Shown here piece by piece: positions 11,441 to 24,049 of a stretch of DNA of 64,000 nucleotides. Positions within the stretch are counted from its first letter, which is position 1. Every line of letters starts with the position of its first letter. Below the pieces are notes generated by a model. That model did no database searches, was not told where the DNA came from, and saw only the letters and a list, made by a program, of their open reading frames with translations. Source of the DNA: Symsagittifera roscoffensis (taxonomy: Eukaryota; Xenacoelomorpha; Acoela; Convolutidae); the NCBI RefSeq assembly GCF_963678635.1, contig NC_087065.1:54092397-54156396 (forward strand). The letters are read 5' to 3'. The position numbers and the translations under genes were made by a program.

Positions 11441-14400
11441 CTAGCTTGGGTACTTTTGACAAACTGGTGATAACTTTTTTTCACGCTTTTCAATTTTATC
11501 AAAACTCATGTACATCGGTTCAGAAAATTTAATGGAGGCCGCTGGTATGTAATTTTTGAAGAAATCGTGTAGGTCTTTGGGGAAATTCTGACCTTCTTTC
11601 GCGATAATTTGTCTTTCCTTCATTGTCTTCATCGGTAAGCTTCATATCGGTAGGTCTACACTCTCATCTGAGCACGAAAACATGTTCAGCGGCACTGAAT
11701 GACGCTGAATAAGCCCACTAAAGTGGTTATTAGCATCGAAGTAAGAAATGTACGAAAACTGTTCTGTTCTATCATAGTCTTCTAACTTCTGGTTTTTACC
11801 AGTTCCTTTTCAGGTATATTTTCAGTTCCTTTTTGTTTTGACTGATGACATTCCTACGCGTATCACACGCTCCACGAAATCAATGAGGTCAGTTTCATGG
11901 ACACTAAGCCGGCTAAGTTGCTTGCAGTGTAGCAGTCGCTCAGTTTCATGGACACTAAGCCGGCTAAGTTGCTTGCAGTGTAGCAGTCTGCGCAATCGAC
12001 CCCGTACGTAGTATAACAGACCGATCAATTAGCTTCAAAAACAGAAGCTAGTACGAGACACTGACAGAAACTCAATTTCCATTAAATTGTTCTTCTCTTC
12101 GTTAAGAATTTGGTTTTATAGTCATCGTGCGGGCGATCGTGATTCATTGAAATTGCCGAGGCTTTTAATATAGGGGAACAGACCTTCTACTTCAAGAAAT
12201 CAATTTTTCCAATCAACATCCCTTTTCATGAAGATGCTTTTGAGTATTTTGAATTAATCATCTGCAAACATATATCTTCAAAAATTGACATGAAAGTAAG
12301 ATAAACTTGAAAAATTCTACGAAACGTAGATTTTCAATAACGTTTTTTTTTCTCCATTTTTGCTTTAAAAAAGTTTTTTTTTCCACAGTGATTTTGTCAG
12401 TGAGATGAAATTGTCTTCAGCGCAAAACAATACAGCGAAAAAGTAGTTCGTAATGACTTTGCGTCAAGCTCGTATGATGCAGTGGAAATCATAGTATGCT
12501 AATTTTTTTTTTATTACGGGTGGGAAGTTTGTGGTCTTACGGTTGTGTTTGCATCTGATGTGGGTCGAGCCGAAAAACGTAATCGCGCAGTGACAGTGGT
12601 CCGACATTTTTGTATCAGCTTTCTCAAACGTCTAATCCGAATCCGCATCTTCATTCTTGTCTTTTTTTGCCCTATGTAGACATAGTGTATCGTTTTTTCC
12701 AGGTAGGTTTCAATTGCTAAATTTTCCAGACTGAAGATGCTATCGACTGAAGAGGCAATAGTGTGATGATATCAGTTCATCGTTGATAATCGAACTTGAT
12801 CATATCTGTTTTTTTAAATTTAGTAGCAACAAGACCAATACAACAAATTTCGGTTTTCTCAAAAATTGTGCTGCTAGATTTTGTTGAGTCATGTTCGGCA
12901 GCAGTAACAGGCACAATTAAGAACATCAGGCCAGGGTACATCTCAAGTGGCACAAGCGAACATGAAACGAAGTTTTTCAAGCTGTGTTGTTGGTTTTCAG
13001 GACTGTGCATGTTGATTTTAATCTCGTCATGGTAAAAATAAACTTGAGGTCGTTGCTTGTTATACAAGGAGGAGCAATATTGATAAAGCAGTTTCGACAA
13101 ATTTCATTTGTGTCACGCGGAATTCTTTTTGGAATGAAACTTATCAGCTTTGCAAGGTCATTTATAAGTAAATCATTTGAGATGAGTCCATTCAAAGAAG
13201 TAATAGGTTCATCAGAAAAGTTCCTTGTAATTGTTAAGAAGTTCAATTTTGTATCAGTTCATCCGAAAAATTCTTAAACAGAAAAAAATGAAATTCAACT
13301 GTATTTATCTTTCGCGAGATGTAAAAAACTGTTCACAAAACTTTCAATGAACTTAACTCTTCTTTAGAGTTGGTTTTGGTCTTTGGAATTTGTTCATGCT
13401 TTCAAATCTGTCAAGAACTTTGATTGGCATGTCTAACTCTCCACGAAACTTGACCGTTTTTTCTTGTTTTTATTTTTTTTTCAGCGTGGTTAACTCCCTC
13501 TTCCAGTTGTTGTGTTTGAACAAGATCGTCACTTCCATCTGAATTCAGTTAATCTTCTACAACTGTTTTTGGCAGCAGAAGACGCAGGAGGCTCATCAAT
13601 TTCTTTGTTTTCTTGTTGATATTCGGCAGTTTTTATTTTTTGTGTTCGTTTCAGATACTCAGTAGAGAGAAAGTTCCTGTTTCAGTTAAAAGAACGCAAT
13701 CGAGCAAAGGAGAAAGCAGTCTTTTCTAGTTTTTTTTCTTATTTGACCAGCTTGAAGGTTTTTTGGATAGTTTGCTTAAGGCAATCAGCTTACATTGCGC
13801 ATTGATTTCACTTTGTTCAAAAACTTTTGAAAGTTTTCAAGATTTTTCAATTAAGCGTCCAATATCAAGTGGAATAATGCAGAAGATTGTCTTGAGCTTG
13901 TGCTCAACCGTTTCAATGTTCTCTTCTTTTCCACACCCATTTCTTTCTCCTGTTGTGCTCAACCGTTTCAAATGTTCGTTTCTTTTTCAAAGCCACTTTT
14001 TTCTCATGTTCAACAGTGAGGTGTGTCATCAAGCACAAGTCAAAATTTTTTTCGACTGATCCATTTTGAGTGTGATCAAAAGTTGGTTTATCATTTACTG
14101 TCTTCTTTTCCATCAGAAAATCAAGCAAACTGATCTCATCTTCATCGAAATTGATTCAAATTTTTTTTCAATTTTCCGTTGAAAACGGTCTGTGTTGCTT
14201 TCAAGTTTGATTGATTGCTCGATTGTAGTTGCAGACTTAATACTGGTTAGTCTGGAAGAAGTAACAGCTATTGAGAACATGGTAGTCCATTCTTAGTCTT
14301 TGTGTGAGTCTGGTATTTTTCGAAGCTCATGAACCTAATTTTACAATACACACAGTGATCTTTAGCTGATTGCCCATGATCTTTTTCATTGTGCGGAATG

Positions 14401-14600
14401 GGTTTCAGCCTTCGAATTGAACTCTTCGAAGCAGTCGTCGCATTTGATAGTTATTCTGTTTATCGGATCCTGAATAAGGAGGACATTCTTCTTATGTCTC
14501 ATGAGGTTTCTATTCAAGTCAAGAACGGCTCCACTTCGATCACTTTTCACATTGGTTTTCGTTGCAAGTGAAAAAGATTTCTGCTTTCAGCGTCTTTGTA
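11441..14600 (-). pseudogene. Decayed coding region with C2H2-like segment
   Basis: On the minus strand several frames of protein-like composition follow one another but are broken by stops and frame changes. Near 14270-14580 there is a CDDCFEEF pair of cysteines and a second CVYCKIRFMSFEKYQTH segment, both like C2H2 zinc fingers. Near 13900-14150 lies a charged frame rich in EK and KR. At 12977-13246 and 12777-13100 two overlapping frames (about 89 and 107 codons) appear to be one sequence split by a frameshift. At 11822-12028 a frame holds two in-frame copies of a 17-residue unit. This could be an old host pseudogene or the gene of a transposable element. No family was identified, and intron-separated exons cannot be fully excluded. 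Confidence 0.4.
11889..11988. repeat. Tandem duplication, period 51 bp
   Basis: The 49-bp segment 11889-11937 (TCAGTTTCATGGACACTAAG...) is repeated without change at 11940-11988. The period of 51 is a multiple of three, so the minus-strand frame carries the same 17 residues twice. The identity of the copies points to a recent duplication. Confidence 0.95.
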
Positions 14601-15038
14601 GATTTGTATTTTTTTTCACGTTTGCAATTTTTTTTATTTTGCAGATTGTTTCAGATTTGAAAAAAAATTGTAGAATTCGTGAAGTCAAGCATACAAAAAT
14701 GGAAAATTACTTTGAAAAGGAAATTATGAGAATCAATTAAAAGCTTACCCAAAGCTAACCTCATTATCTTATTTTGGTTATGGCTTAATGATTAACAGCT
14801 TCAAGTTATTTTTTGTTTAAATTAGTCCTTTTTAAGGAAATTTTGCCACAATTAATTTCTTATAGTTTAATAAGTTCCGTTTCGTGGTATTTAAGTCAGA
14901 TCTTGTTTAAACTCCCACTAAATTAGGGAGCATGCATGAGCTGAGAGGATGTAAGAAAGATGTATGGATGCGATCTAAGCATGAGAAGAGAAGGTTAGCT
15001 CTAGGCTGGGAGTGAATTTCTGCTTGTGTATGTGATTG
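14601..15038. other. Non-coding AT-rich stretch
   Basis: No gene, RNA or structured repeat was recognised between the decayed coding region and the next inverted-repeat element. Confidence 0.5.
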
Positions 15039-15926
15039 GTTCCCGCACCAGAGTTACATGGATAATAATCGATTATAATGAACAATTGTTGTCTAAACTG
15101 TTGTCATTATAATCCATTATTCTTGCAAATTTAGACCACGAAATTGATTATATTGTCATTATAACCGATTATTTTCGAAAAAACACAATCCATTAAAATC
15201 CATTTTAATGGATTATAATCTATTCAAAATCCTTTATAACGGATTATATTCCTTCTAAAATCCATTTTAATTGATTATAACGGATTATAATCTATACATT
15301 TGTTTGCAAAATCATTTGGAAAATTTGCAACATTTCTGCGTTACTCGCGGCCTACTCGCAATCTAAACCTACTCAAATCAACCCCTCCCCCGCCTCCATT
15401 TTGCCCCCGCATCCGCATTTGCCCAAACCCACTCCCCCATTTCCTTACGATTGGGATGTAAACAGGGGGATAAACATGGGGTTGTAATCAGGGAGGAAAA
15501 CCGGGAGGCGGTAAACAGTGGGAGGGGGGGGGGTAAAATAGGGGAAATATGGATGGGAGGTTGTAAACGGGGATATAAGACAAAAATTATAAAAAACTGA
15601 AAAGTGAAAGGTAACATTTTATGAAACCTATCAGGTAGCAATTGCACTAAACAGGAAATGCGATTACTTTGAAAAAAATGTAAATTTCATGACTAACCGC
15701 TCCAAAAAATCCATTAAAATTGATAATGACCGATTATAAAGGATTATATTGGCATAAAAAATTGAAGAAATTTAATCCATTTTTAATGGATTATTTTTAT
15801 ATAAAAAATAATGGATTATAATCCATTTTTGATAGATTATAGTCGATTATTTTTGTAATTTTATAGATACTGACTATAAAATGACATTATAATCGAATAT
15901 TATCTATGGAACTCCAGTGCGGGTTG
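15039..15926. mobile_element. Inverted-repeat element with TAATCGATTATAAT motifs
   Basis: Terminal inverted repeats of about 42 bp: 15039-15080 (containing CATGGATAATAATCGATTAT) pairs with the reverse complement of 15885-15926 (containing CATAGATAATATTCGATTAT). Inside both ends are many short palindromes of the type AATCCATTTTAATGGATTAT. The centre, about 15370-15560, is G/C-skewed with a poly-G run. The element has no transposase frame, so it is a non-autonomous element about 890 bp long. No clear target duplication was seen. Confidence 0.75.
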
Positions 15927-17465
15927 TGTTGCGCGGGGAGGAACATGCGTGAGGAACAGAATATTGTCAAAATTGTTGTGAACGCGAGTTTGTTTCGAAA
16001 TCATGTAGGCCGTGAGTATACATAGAGTGGCTGAAAACTTTGCAAAATTGTTATTATTTTGATTATTTTCGATTGCGTGGTCCAAGAGTTTAATTATACA
16101 CAATTATAATTAGAGGTTTTTCTCCTAATTGAATTTCAGTGAGGGTGTTTACTTGCATATTTTGTTATGTAATGACTTATACATTTTCACCATAATAATC
16201 ACCGAAAATTTTTAGACATTGTTACCCAAGAGAGAGTGAAGAGTGAACAACTCAGTTTCTTTTAACAATAAATGTTTTATTTGCGTTTAAAATTTTATAA
16301 ACCGAAAGAAACAATGGAAAACTTCAACTCATGTTGTGCTACTTGGGTTCAAAAAAACAAAAAAAAAACGTATAATAGGTCTTTTTGAAATAAAAAAAAC
16401 TCATGAAACAGATTCATATTCTCGAAAAAAAATTAGAGGTTTTTGAAAAACAAAGTGAAACTAAAAATGAAAACTGGTTGATCAGTTTTTATCATATTTT
16501 TCTTTGATATTTTAAGCTGAATTTCGGTTATTTTACTTTTAAAGGAGTTAAATCAAAGCTTTTGTGATTAAATACCAAAAATTGTGTTTTCAAATAGTTG
16601 CTTTTGTGTTTATAGTTTAGCGCGAGACCACAATTTGTTTATATTTTCCGGAAAAAAAAACGTTTTCACACAGCTTTATACCAATTATTATCAGCCCTCC
16701 CAATTTTAATTTAGTTTTTACGATAATTTTTAGGAGATCATGCGTTTTCTTTTTTTTTTGGTTTTGAGCTATTTGAACAAATTATCCCTTTGTTCTCCTG
16801 CTCAATCGTCCTTTTCTCTTTAAGTTTTGGGATCTTTTTGCCCTTTCTAATACTGGCTCGTCTGTCTCGTGGTGGCATGGTGAAGTAAATGGAGTCCGAA
16901 AATTTGTTTCTATTGCCAACTTATGTTTGGTGTTCCAGTATAAAGGTTAACTAAAACATATAACAATAAATTTCATCTATTGATCAGGAACAAATTCTAA
17001 CTCTTGGTTTGTAAGAAAAAAGCTTTTTTCTTATGATTTGATTGTAAAAATGGGAAATTGAAAAAATGGGTTTAATGCCAGAATAGCGAAACTATAAATC
17101 ATAGCTGTGTACTTCGTCCTACTGATAAAAAACTTTGCAATTTATTTCAATCGGATAATGTGGAGACTGTTAAAAAATATCGATTCGGCTCGGAGGTTAA
17201 CTAAAACATAACAATTATGGAGAGCCCCAATAATGAAAAACATCTAACCAATCAAAATTGTTGGACGCTCCTTTTGGCCAAATGTTTTTTTACTCAAAAC
17301 TGAAGTCATTATCAATAGCAAATCAATTGATGCAGCATTGCAGAGTTTTGATGCACAACTCATGTAGATATACAGCAATTTTTTTAAGATCGATTTTCCA
17401 AAACTCGACTTCAAAGCCCGACCACGACCACACAATATTTGTAATTTCAATTATCGATGGCGTCT
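15927..17465. other. Non-coding AT-rich stretch
   Basis: No exon or RNA gene was recognised. The phrase GGTTAACTAAAACATA occurs twice (near 16946 and 17196), which suggests a further short repeat of unknown type. Confidence 0.5.
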
Positions 17466-17861
17466 CTCATGCTTGATGGACCGAATGCTTGAAATTTATT
17501 TTAGCTGACTTTCAGCCAATCAGAATTGAGTATTCAAAATCTCAAAATAAATCGTGAAAATCTCAAAGTAAGAAAAGAAATCAAGGTTATTAAGGTTAAT
17601 ACTGACAGATTAGATAATAAGCAGATTAGTTTTCAAGACTGAAGAATTCTTCTGAACTTGAACTCATAATCTTGATGTTTATCTGAATAGTATTGCGGTT
17701 GTAACCCGCAATTTGTAATACTTTTGATTATTTTCCACTGATTTAATACATTTTCTGTTAATATTGACTTCGATTTTGTGAGAAAAGCATTTAGCCAATA
17801 GGAACGCTTAGCGATTTTGATTGGTTGAAACTTTTCATGCATTCGGTCCTTCAAGCATGAG
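17466..17861. mobile_element. Short inverted-repeat element (MITE), about 396 bp
   Basis: The left end CTCATGCTTGATGGACCGAA pairs with the reverse complement of the right end (CTCATGCTTGAAGGACCGAA). Similarity continues inwards for about 50 bp to a CCAATCAG/CCAATCAA motif. Related right ends occur near 18805-18870 and 45527-45592. There is no coding capacity. Confidence 0.75.
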
Positions 17862-17959
17862 AACTCTCCCCCAAGTATCTGTTTACATTTTAATTAGTCA
17901 ATATTGATTTTACTGGCCTGGATGTATTTGCTTTCTTGGTGGCATGTCACGGAGCCGAA

Positions 17960-18032
17960 AACCCGGATAGTCAAAAAATAAATCAATTTCCGGATAGCCT
18001 AAAAATAAATTCATTTCCGGATAGCTGATAAT
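17960..18032. repeat. Minisatellite, period about 31 bp
   Basis: Two to three degenerate copies of a unit containing TTTCCGGATAGC followed by AAAAATAAAT. On the minus strand this gives repeated short peptides, but no gene context supports coding. Confidence 0.75.
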
Positions 18033-18137
18033 TTTTTGTTCCCGATATTCATTCAATTCGATCCAATCCATTGAATTCGATTCAATCGATACCAAAAATT
18101 AATCGCTGAAAAATGTAAAATTGTTGTTCTTTTGTAA

Positions 18138-18240
18138 TAAAAAAGGCTTTTCCCCATTATAGCCCTTGCCCTATCCCTATCCTCATTTTCCTTTATAATA
18201 AAAAAAGCTTTTCCCCATTATAGCCCTTGCCATATCCCCA
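18138..18240. repeat. Direct duplication, period about 65 bp
   Basis: The segment with GCTTTTCCCCATTATAGCCC followed by TTGCC occurs twice, near 18147 and near 18210, each after an AATAAAAAA tract. Confidence 0.85.
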
Positions 18241-19340
18241 AGAAATTTATAGACCCTCAGAATGGAAAAATTATATGATGGGAAAAGGATTGCCTCAAAA
18301 AGTTAAAAATTTCATCGAGCTTTTTCTGGAACGACTAATTTTGAGCTATCCCGAAACGCTGAGCAGATCTTAATATTGACAAAACTGTAGGATGGAAAAA
18401 TTTAGGACTTTAGGACTTTTTTGGCGCCTGCTCCTTGCGTCCATCTCAAGACATTTATGCAATTTTGCTGTTAACTGTTCAATTACTGAATAGCCAAAAA
18501 GAAATATTGTGTTATTAATATGGTCGCACTTTTCTTGCTTTCTAGTTCCATGAAATCAAAATTATTACGCACAGAAAAAGTTTTGAGTCCATAAGATTTT
18601 TGATTTGCTAAGTTGCAAAAAAACAAGATAGATTAACCGTTCAAATAGAAATGGTCCAAAACTTGTGACGAATTTGCTTTTTTACCAAACTTGTTTCTAA
18701 TTGGTTTAACAAGAATCTTTTAGTTTTTTTGGCTATCCAGAAAGCGGCTTTGTGGGTACGCACCGCTTTCTCTAAGATTTTCGTGATTTGTTTTAGATTT
18801 TCAAATACACATTTCTGATTGGTTGAAATACATGTAATTTTCCAACATTCGGTACCTTCATCACGAGGACCGCCACCTTTTAATTTGATTTTAGATAAAT
18901 CTAAAATTGAACCACAATAATTGCTGATCGGTTCTAAAATGGTTTGAATCCATCTTATAGCTTTTTTCAGCTTGATATCTTATACACATTTAGACACAGT
19001 CAGACACATTTATACGCATTCTAAATCAGTTTTTACTCACCCTTTTTTAACCTTAATTATACAGAGTTTCAGATTTTAAAAAAAGAATTAGAACAAATGG
19101 CGTGTAAAACTATAATTTATGATTTCGGATGATTTCGGCGTGGCTCTTGGATATATTTTTTTACTCCAGTTATTCGATATTTACCTTAATTAAGCAAATG
19201 ACTCTCCCGTACATAATCTGTTCTTATCTGTTCATAATCTGCTAAGAAGTTAATTCAATTGTTCCGAAATTTATGCTTTGCGTGGTTTTTTATTCAGTCA
19301 ATTTTGCACTTTTCAACTAAGCTTTTTGACGGAATTTTTT
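18241..19340. other. Non-coding AT-rich stretch
   Basis: No gene was recognised. It contains one degenerate end of the CATTCGGTCC repeat family near 18805-18870. Confidence 0.5.
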
Positions 19341-19342
19341 AT

Positions 19343-20204
19343 ACCCCGGGTTGAAAAAATTATTGTCATAAAATTTTCATGTTTGGAAAAGTGTTTGTCA
19401 TACAATTTTGTACAATTCCATACGCACAGAAACATATATTTTTTTTCATATCTGGAATATATGAAAAACATTTTTCCTAAATTGAAAAATATTTTTTTTT
19501 GAGCTTTGCTGATTATTTTTTGTGCTGTAGATTACACATTAACCAATAGTTTTCACACATAAAAAACATCATTAGTTGACAGGAAGAAATCTCACAGCTA
19601 CTCGGCATTTGAGTAAGAGTTAATAGAGATAACTTTTCATAGTTCAATCAGAACTATGAACAAAAACTTAAGCTTTTATATATGGCTAGATAATTTTTTT
19701 CAAACATTATACTAGAGAAAAATTGCGGAATTGCGGCCTGATTTTTTTCGGACGAATTAAAGTACATCTTACACTAAATAAGCATTACAACTTAATTTAC
19801 AACGTATAGTTTGGATTCACACCAAAAACTTTAGCCATTTTTAACTTTTTGTATGATCAAGCGTGGACATCGTTATTGACAAAATAACAATTTTGTGCGT
19901 GTTGTTTTTTTTTCTTGAAAAAACTTTTTTCAGGATGATGCTGTGACTAAAAATTGGGGGAAATATTTTCTGGAATTTAGATTTTTAACAATGTAGAAAA
20001 TTACTGATCCTACAGTTCTCATGTGTGGAAATTGTATGATAACTCCATAGATTCCGTGTATGAAATTGTATGACAAGCATTTTTTGTATGGAATAGTATG
20101 ATAAACTTTTTCTAGATACACTCCTTGTATGAAATTGTATGATAATCTTTTTTTTTGTATGGAATTGTATGATCAGCAGTTTTTGTAAATGGAGGTCAAC
20201 TCTG
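19343..20204. mobile_element. Inverted-repeat element, CCCGGGTTGA-ended family
   Basis: The left end, about 19343, reads ACCCCGGGTTGA and is followed by several TTGTCATACAATTTT motifs. The right end, about 20190-20204, is a degenerate inverted copy (GGTCAACTCTGG). The segment 20020-20180 is a tandem series of GTATGAAATTGTATGATAA units, period about 30 bp. Related ends occur at 56030-56045 and 63118-64000. There is no coding capacity. The boundaries are approximate. Confidence 0.6.
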
Positions 20205-21640
20205 GCAATCTGAAAGATATTGTTTTCCTGAGCTCAATTTTAAAAAATTTTCTTTTTCATATGATCATTATTTGTAAAGTTATGGGGGTTTCAAAATTGC
20301 TAACTTGGCTAATTCGGACAAATACTTATTGTAAGTTTATAAAAAGCGAGTTTCAAATGGATTATAATCAAAGCGAAATACAAAGGTTTAAGACGCATTT
20401 ATTTAAATGAATCAGTCCACACTGATTTACAACTTTACAACGGTTTTTCAATACACAAAAACAAATTAAGAGCCCAAAAAATTAAATTAATTTGGTTAAA
20501 ATGATTTTTTTGCAAACTCTCGGGTCGTAAAAAGATCAGTTTGGTAGTCTCAACTTCAATTCAGGTTTTTTAATGAGTGCGTTTGTGTCAAACGCTGAGC
20601 AAAATCATCAATAAAAAATTTCCGTTAGCTATGCTACAGTGAGCTGCTGCAAACTGAAGTACTTTTTTTGCAAACTCTAACTTTCGGCAGAAACCCGTGA
20701 ATTCTTGTACTGGAAGCGTTCATTTGATTAAAAAGAACACAAAATACTACTACAATTTGATTGTGCGATACGCAAACAAAACCTGAAATCTCTTTATTGA
20801 GTTTCTTGAGTTTCTTTATGTTGTATGTTTTTTAAAATCAAACTAGCAGTATTATTACTCATTCAGTAGATTTCAACAAAGAACGGCTTTTTTAGTTGCG
20901 AAGCTTCGAGTTTTTAATTAGCGCTTCAAGAGAAAATGTTTTGAACCATCTTATGGATAATGATACCTTGTGCTTAATATAAAAACGAAGTTTTACATGT
21001 TTGATATATTTGTTTGCAGTTTCGAAGAGGTTTGAGATGGGCTCAAATTGCTGTTTTTTTTAAATCGAAATCTTAAGATAAAAAGGGAGACACAGCATTC
21101 TTTCCCAACTTTTGCATACTGACGTGCCGATTAAATTTTCAGCGTTTGGACCAACAACGTACCAAGATATGACCTAAATAATGTTTTAACTTTAATCATC
21201 TCAAACGTAGGTATCTGAAACTAGGTCACCAAAAGTTTTTTGATTCCTTGTAGGATGAATAACACCTCTGAAGCATATTGTATTGCCTGAATCACTATAT
21301 AAGCAGTAGCTTGAAATTTGATAGTTATTGATATTTTTACACTAGAACAGTTTTCATCCAAATCAAACCATTTATTATCATTTATCATTATTTTTTTGCT
21401 TTTTCTTTGTTGGAGATTCAAATTTGTACAACTTTGTCTAGCAAGGTTGAAAATCTTTAGATTTTTTTCAAAAACGCAAAATAATTTCAATTATGGGTTT
21501 TAAAAATTGAGCGGTTTGTAGTTGGTTTTTAAAAGAGTTTATTGAGTTATATATAAATTTTTGTGAGTTTCTCATCAATTTGTTTTTTTTCAAGTTATAA
21601 TGAGTGTCTCAAGCCTGCTAATTTCAAGCAAGTTTTAAGC
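20205..21640. other. Non-coding AT-rich stretch
   Basis: No gene, RNA or structured repeat was recognised. Confidence 0.5.
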
Positions 21641-21649
21641 GCAAATTCA

Positions 21650-22200
21650 GCCTTTTCCTAGCTTAAAATCCTGCTTTTTAAGATGCTTTTCGACAGCATT
21701 TACTTTGAATTTAAATCAAATGTTAACAACGACAGAGAGCAAAAATTCTTAGCTACCATATAAGAAGATATCAATATCTTTATTTGAACGGCTTACAAGA
21801 TTTTTTTGGCTCAAAAAAAACTGCCAGTTCCTAAACCGAATGAAACAGCCAAGCTTACGAAAACTTTCATACAGAAAATTTCAATTTTCTTGCTGAAAAT
21901 GGTTCTAATTGCTTGAACAAAAAATTTTATTGAGCATATTCGAGAAAAAATTCACTCCTCTGAAAGTTGAACTGCTTATGGTGAACGCTGTCACTTTTTA
22001 AGCCGGAAAAACCAGGCAAGTTGTTCAAACAAGATATTGATACTTTCAAAGCGGGTAGCTGAGATTAGCTGCTCTCGGTCGATGTTAAATTTTGTTTTAA
22101 TTCAAAGTGAGTACTGTCCAAAAGCATCCTTAAAAACAAGAACTTTAGGAAAAAATAGCTAAATTTATGCTTAATTTTGTCCACTAGTTTATCAAGTTTC
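21650..22200. mobile_element. Degenerate foldback element, GTCCACTAGT family
   Basis: The right arm at about 22050-22200 ends AATTTTGTCCACTAGTTTA. Its reverse complement matches a left arm starting at about 21680, with GATGCTTTT, GACAGCATTTACTTTGAATT and a GAGAGCAAA motif in the same order. It belongs to the same family as the better preserved copy at 24808-25403 but is more diverged. A further solo right arm lies at about 22780-22925. Confidence 0.55.
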
Positions 22201-23349
22201 CCAAATAATGATCAGAGACGTCGCAATTTTGGAGAAAAAAAAACTACCGTAACCCTAACTGCTATCCGCGTGTTTTGTATTTACTAAGGATTTTCAATCG
22301 ATTTTCTAAAGTCTGCTGTAGTTACTTTTCTGTTTCTCTACAGTATATTATTACAAAATTAAAAGAACGTTCAGGTTTTACTCTGTAAAATAGTCAATTT
22401 CATGGGATATTTTAGACACTTTTCACGTAGAATTATAATCAAGTATTAACCTGGATAGACAGCAGTTGATCTGAAGTATCTCTGTGAAAGTTTCAGTTTT
22501 TGTTTTAATTTTTAATTGATTTATTTTGGGTCTAAAGAGCTGGTTTAGACCATTTGTATTAAAATTTCCCCACAATGAGAATTTATACATAACAACTGAT
22601 TTTTAAAATAGTTGTCACTCTGGTCAATGAAAGTTTCTCGCTTAAAAATGTTTTGTATCGCATAATATTTTTTCTAGTCCACTAATTCGGAAAACTGTTC
22701 ATTCTCATCAAAAAACGTCTAAAAAATCATAAAAAACTGCTACTTTCAGACTTAAAAAAATTGGTAAATGCTTTAAAGCAAAAACTGAGACTTTCAAAGG
22801 GTAGTCCATAATATTTTTGACCGGTCGATGTAAAATTTTGTGAAAATTTCATTGTCATTACAGATATGAGGTTTCAGAGTAAAAGTTTAAACTTGCTTCT
22901 AGATTTGTCCACTTGTGTACTTTTTAACACTATTGTTAAAACGTCAAAAATGCACTTACTTTGTGAAATGACGAAATCGAGAAAGTCGTTTAGTCAGAAA
23001 ACCGAAATCAAAAACCAAATTACAAAATTAAATGATTGATTTTCGACAGTCTTGGTTTAATTCCAATTTATGGTTACCAGGGAATGCACTGCCTAAATAT
23101 GCATAGTGCTTAATTTTTTTTGTATTGCAAGAACAGTGCTTTAGTATATTTGAATGATAGTTTCACGATAGCTACCAAAATGATTCCTGTATTTGTAAAA
23201 ATTTGATCAATTAATGGTCTGTACTTTCAAAACTTGTCTCAGCTGAGTATGGTACGCAATTTCTCATTTTCATCAAAAAAGTTGCTCATATTTGATATTG
23301 AGACTATAGTGAGGCTTTTTGTGGTCTAGCTAACTGTACAACAAGCTAA

Positions 23350-23385
23350 TATGCTGGTCTAGCTAACTGTACAACAAAAACACAG
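23350..23385. repeat. Short direct duplication
   Basis: GGTCTAGCTAACTGTACAAC occurs at about 23322-23343 and again at about 23355-23376, a recent duplication of about 33 bp. Confidence 0.75.
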
Positions 23386-23481
23386 ATGAACTGGATTATT
23401 TTGCTAATTGCTTCTTTACACAGATTGCGAGCAAAAAACTCCTTAAATTTTTTTTCTTGTGGTGCTCACTTCAAACATCGA

Positions 23482-23755
23482 CCACGCTTGATGTTTATTT
23501 TGACCGTGGTCGTGATAGGTGTCGATCCTGCTAGAGATATAATCCGATCGTGCTCATTTTTTTTCGCTCTTGAGTGTTGTTTCAACCGTGCTCGAGGTAT
23601 GTTTCAACTGTGCTCGACACATGTTTCAACCATACTCGACACATGTTTCAACCATGCTCGACTATATTTTGACTGTGCTCCATGTATATTTCGGTCGTAC
23701 TCGCGATATGGTCCAACCGCGGTCGAAGTGGTAAGTTTTGACCGTACTCAAAAAC
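23482..23755. repeat. Degenerate minisatellite, period about 25 bp
   Basis: About ten diverged units of the type GTTTCAACCATGCTCGACAC with alternating CGTGCTC/CGTACTC cores. A 141-codon plus-strand frame at 23386-23811 is open across it because the repeat lacks stops. The frame's repeated FNRAR-like peptides come from the repeat, so it is not called as a gene. Confidence 0.8.
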
Positions 23756-23820
23756 TGCTTCGAATTTTTGCACAACCAAAACTACAATGCACTATTTATA
23801 ATTCACAATAATAATTGTTC

Positions 23821-23896
23821 AAAGTTTCTATTGATTTAATTATAATTGTGCATGGCATGCAAGTTTCTATTGATTTAATTATAATTGTGCATGGTA
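23821..23896. repeat. Tandem duplication, period 39 bp
   Basis: AAGTTTCTATTGATTTAATT followed by ATAATTGTGCATGG is present twice in direct succession. Confidence 0.9.
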
Positions 23897-24049
23897 TCTT
23901 TTGTTTCACTGGGAACAGTGAAACATTAGTTCAAAATTGTTGGAAATGTGCTTTGTTGGTGAAGTTTTTTGATAAATGTTTTGCACAAAGTTTTAAAATC
24001 TATTAAGTAACTGCAGAATGAAAACATTCAATTTTTCGCTTTTTCCCAT

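Noticed and set aside
15378-15647. 89-codon minus-strand proline-rich frame
   Set aside because: It is read from the G/C-skewed core with a poly-G run inside the inverted-repeat element, so it is an artefact of composition.
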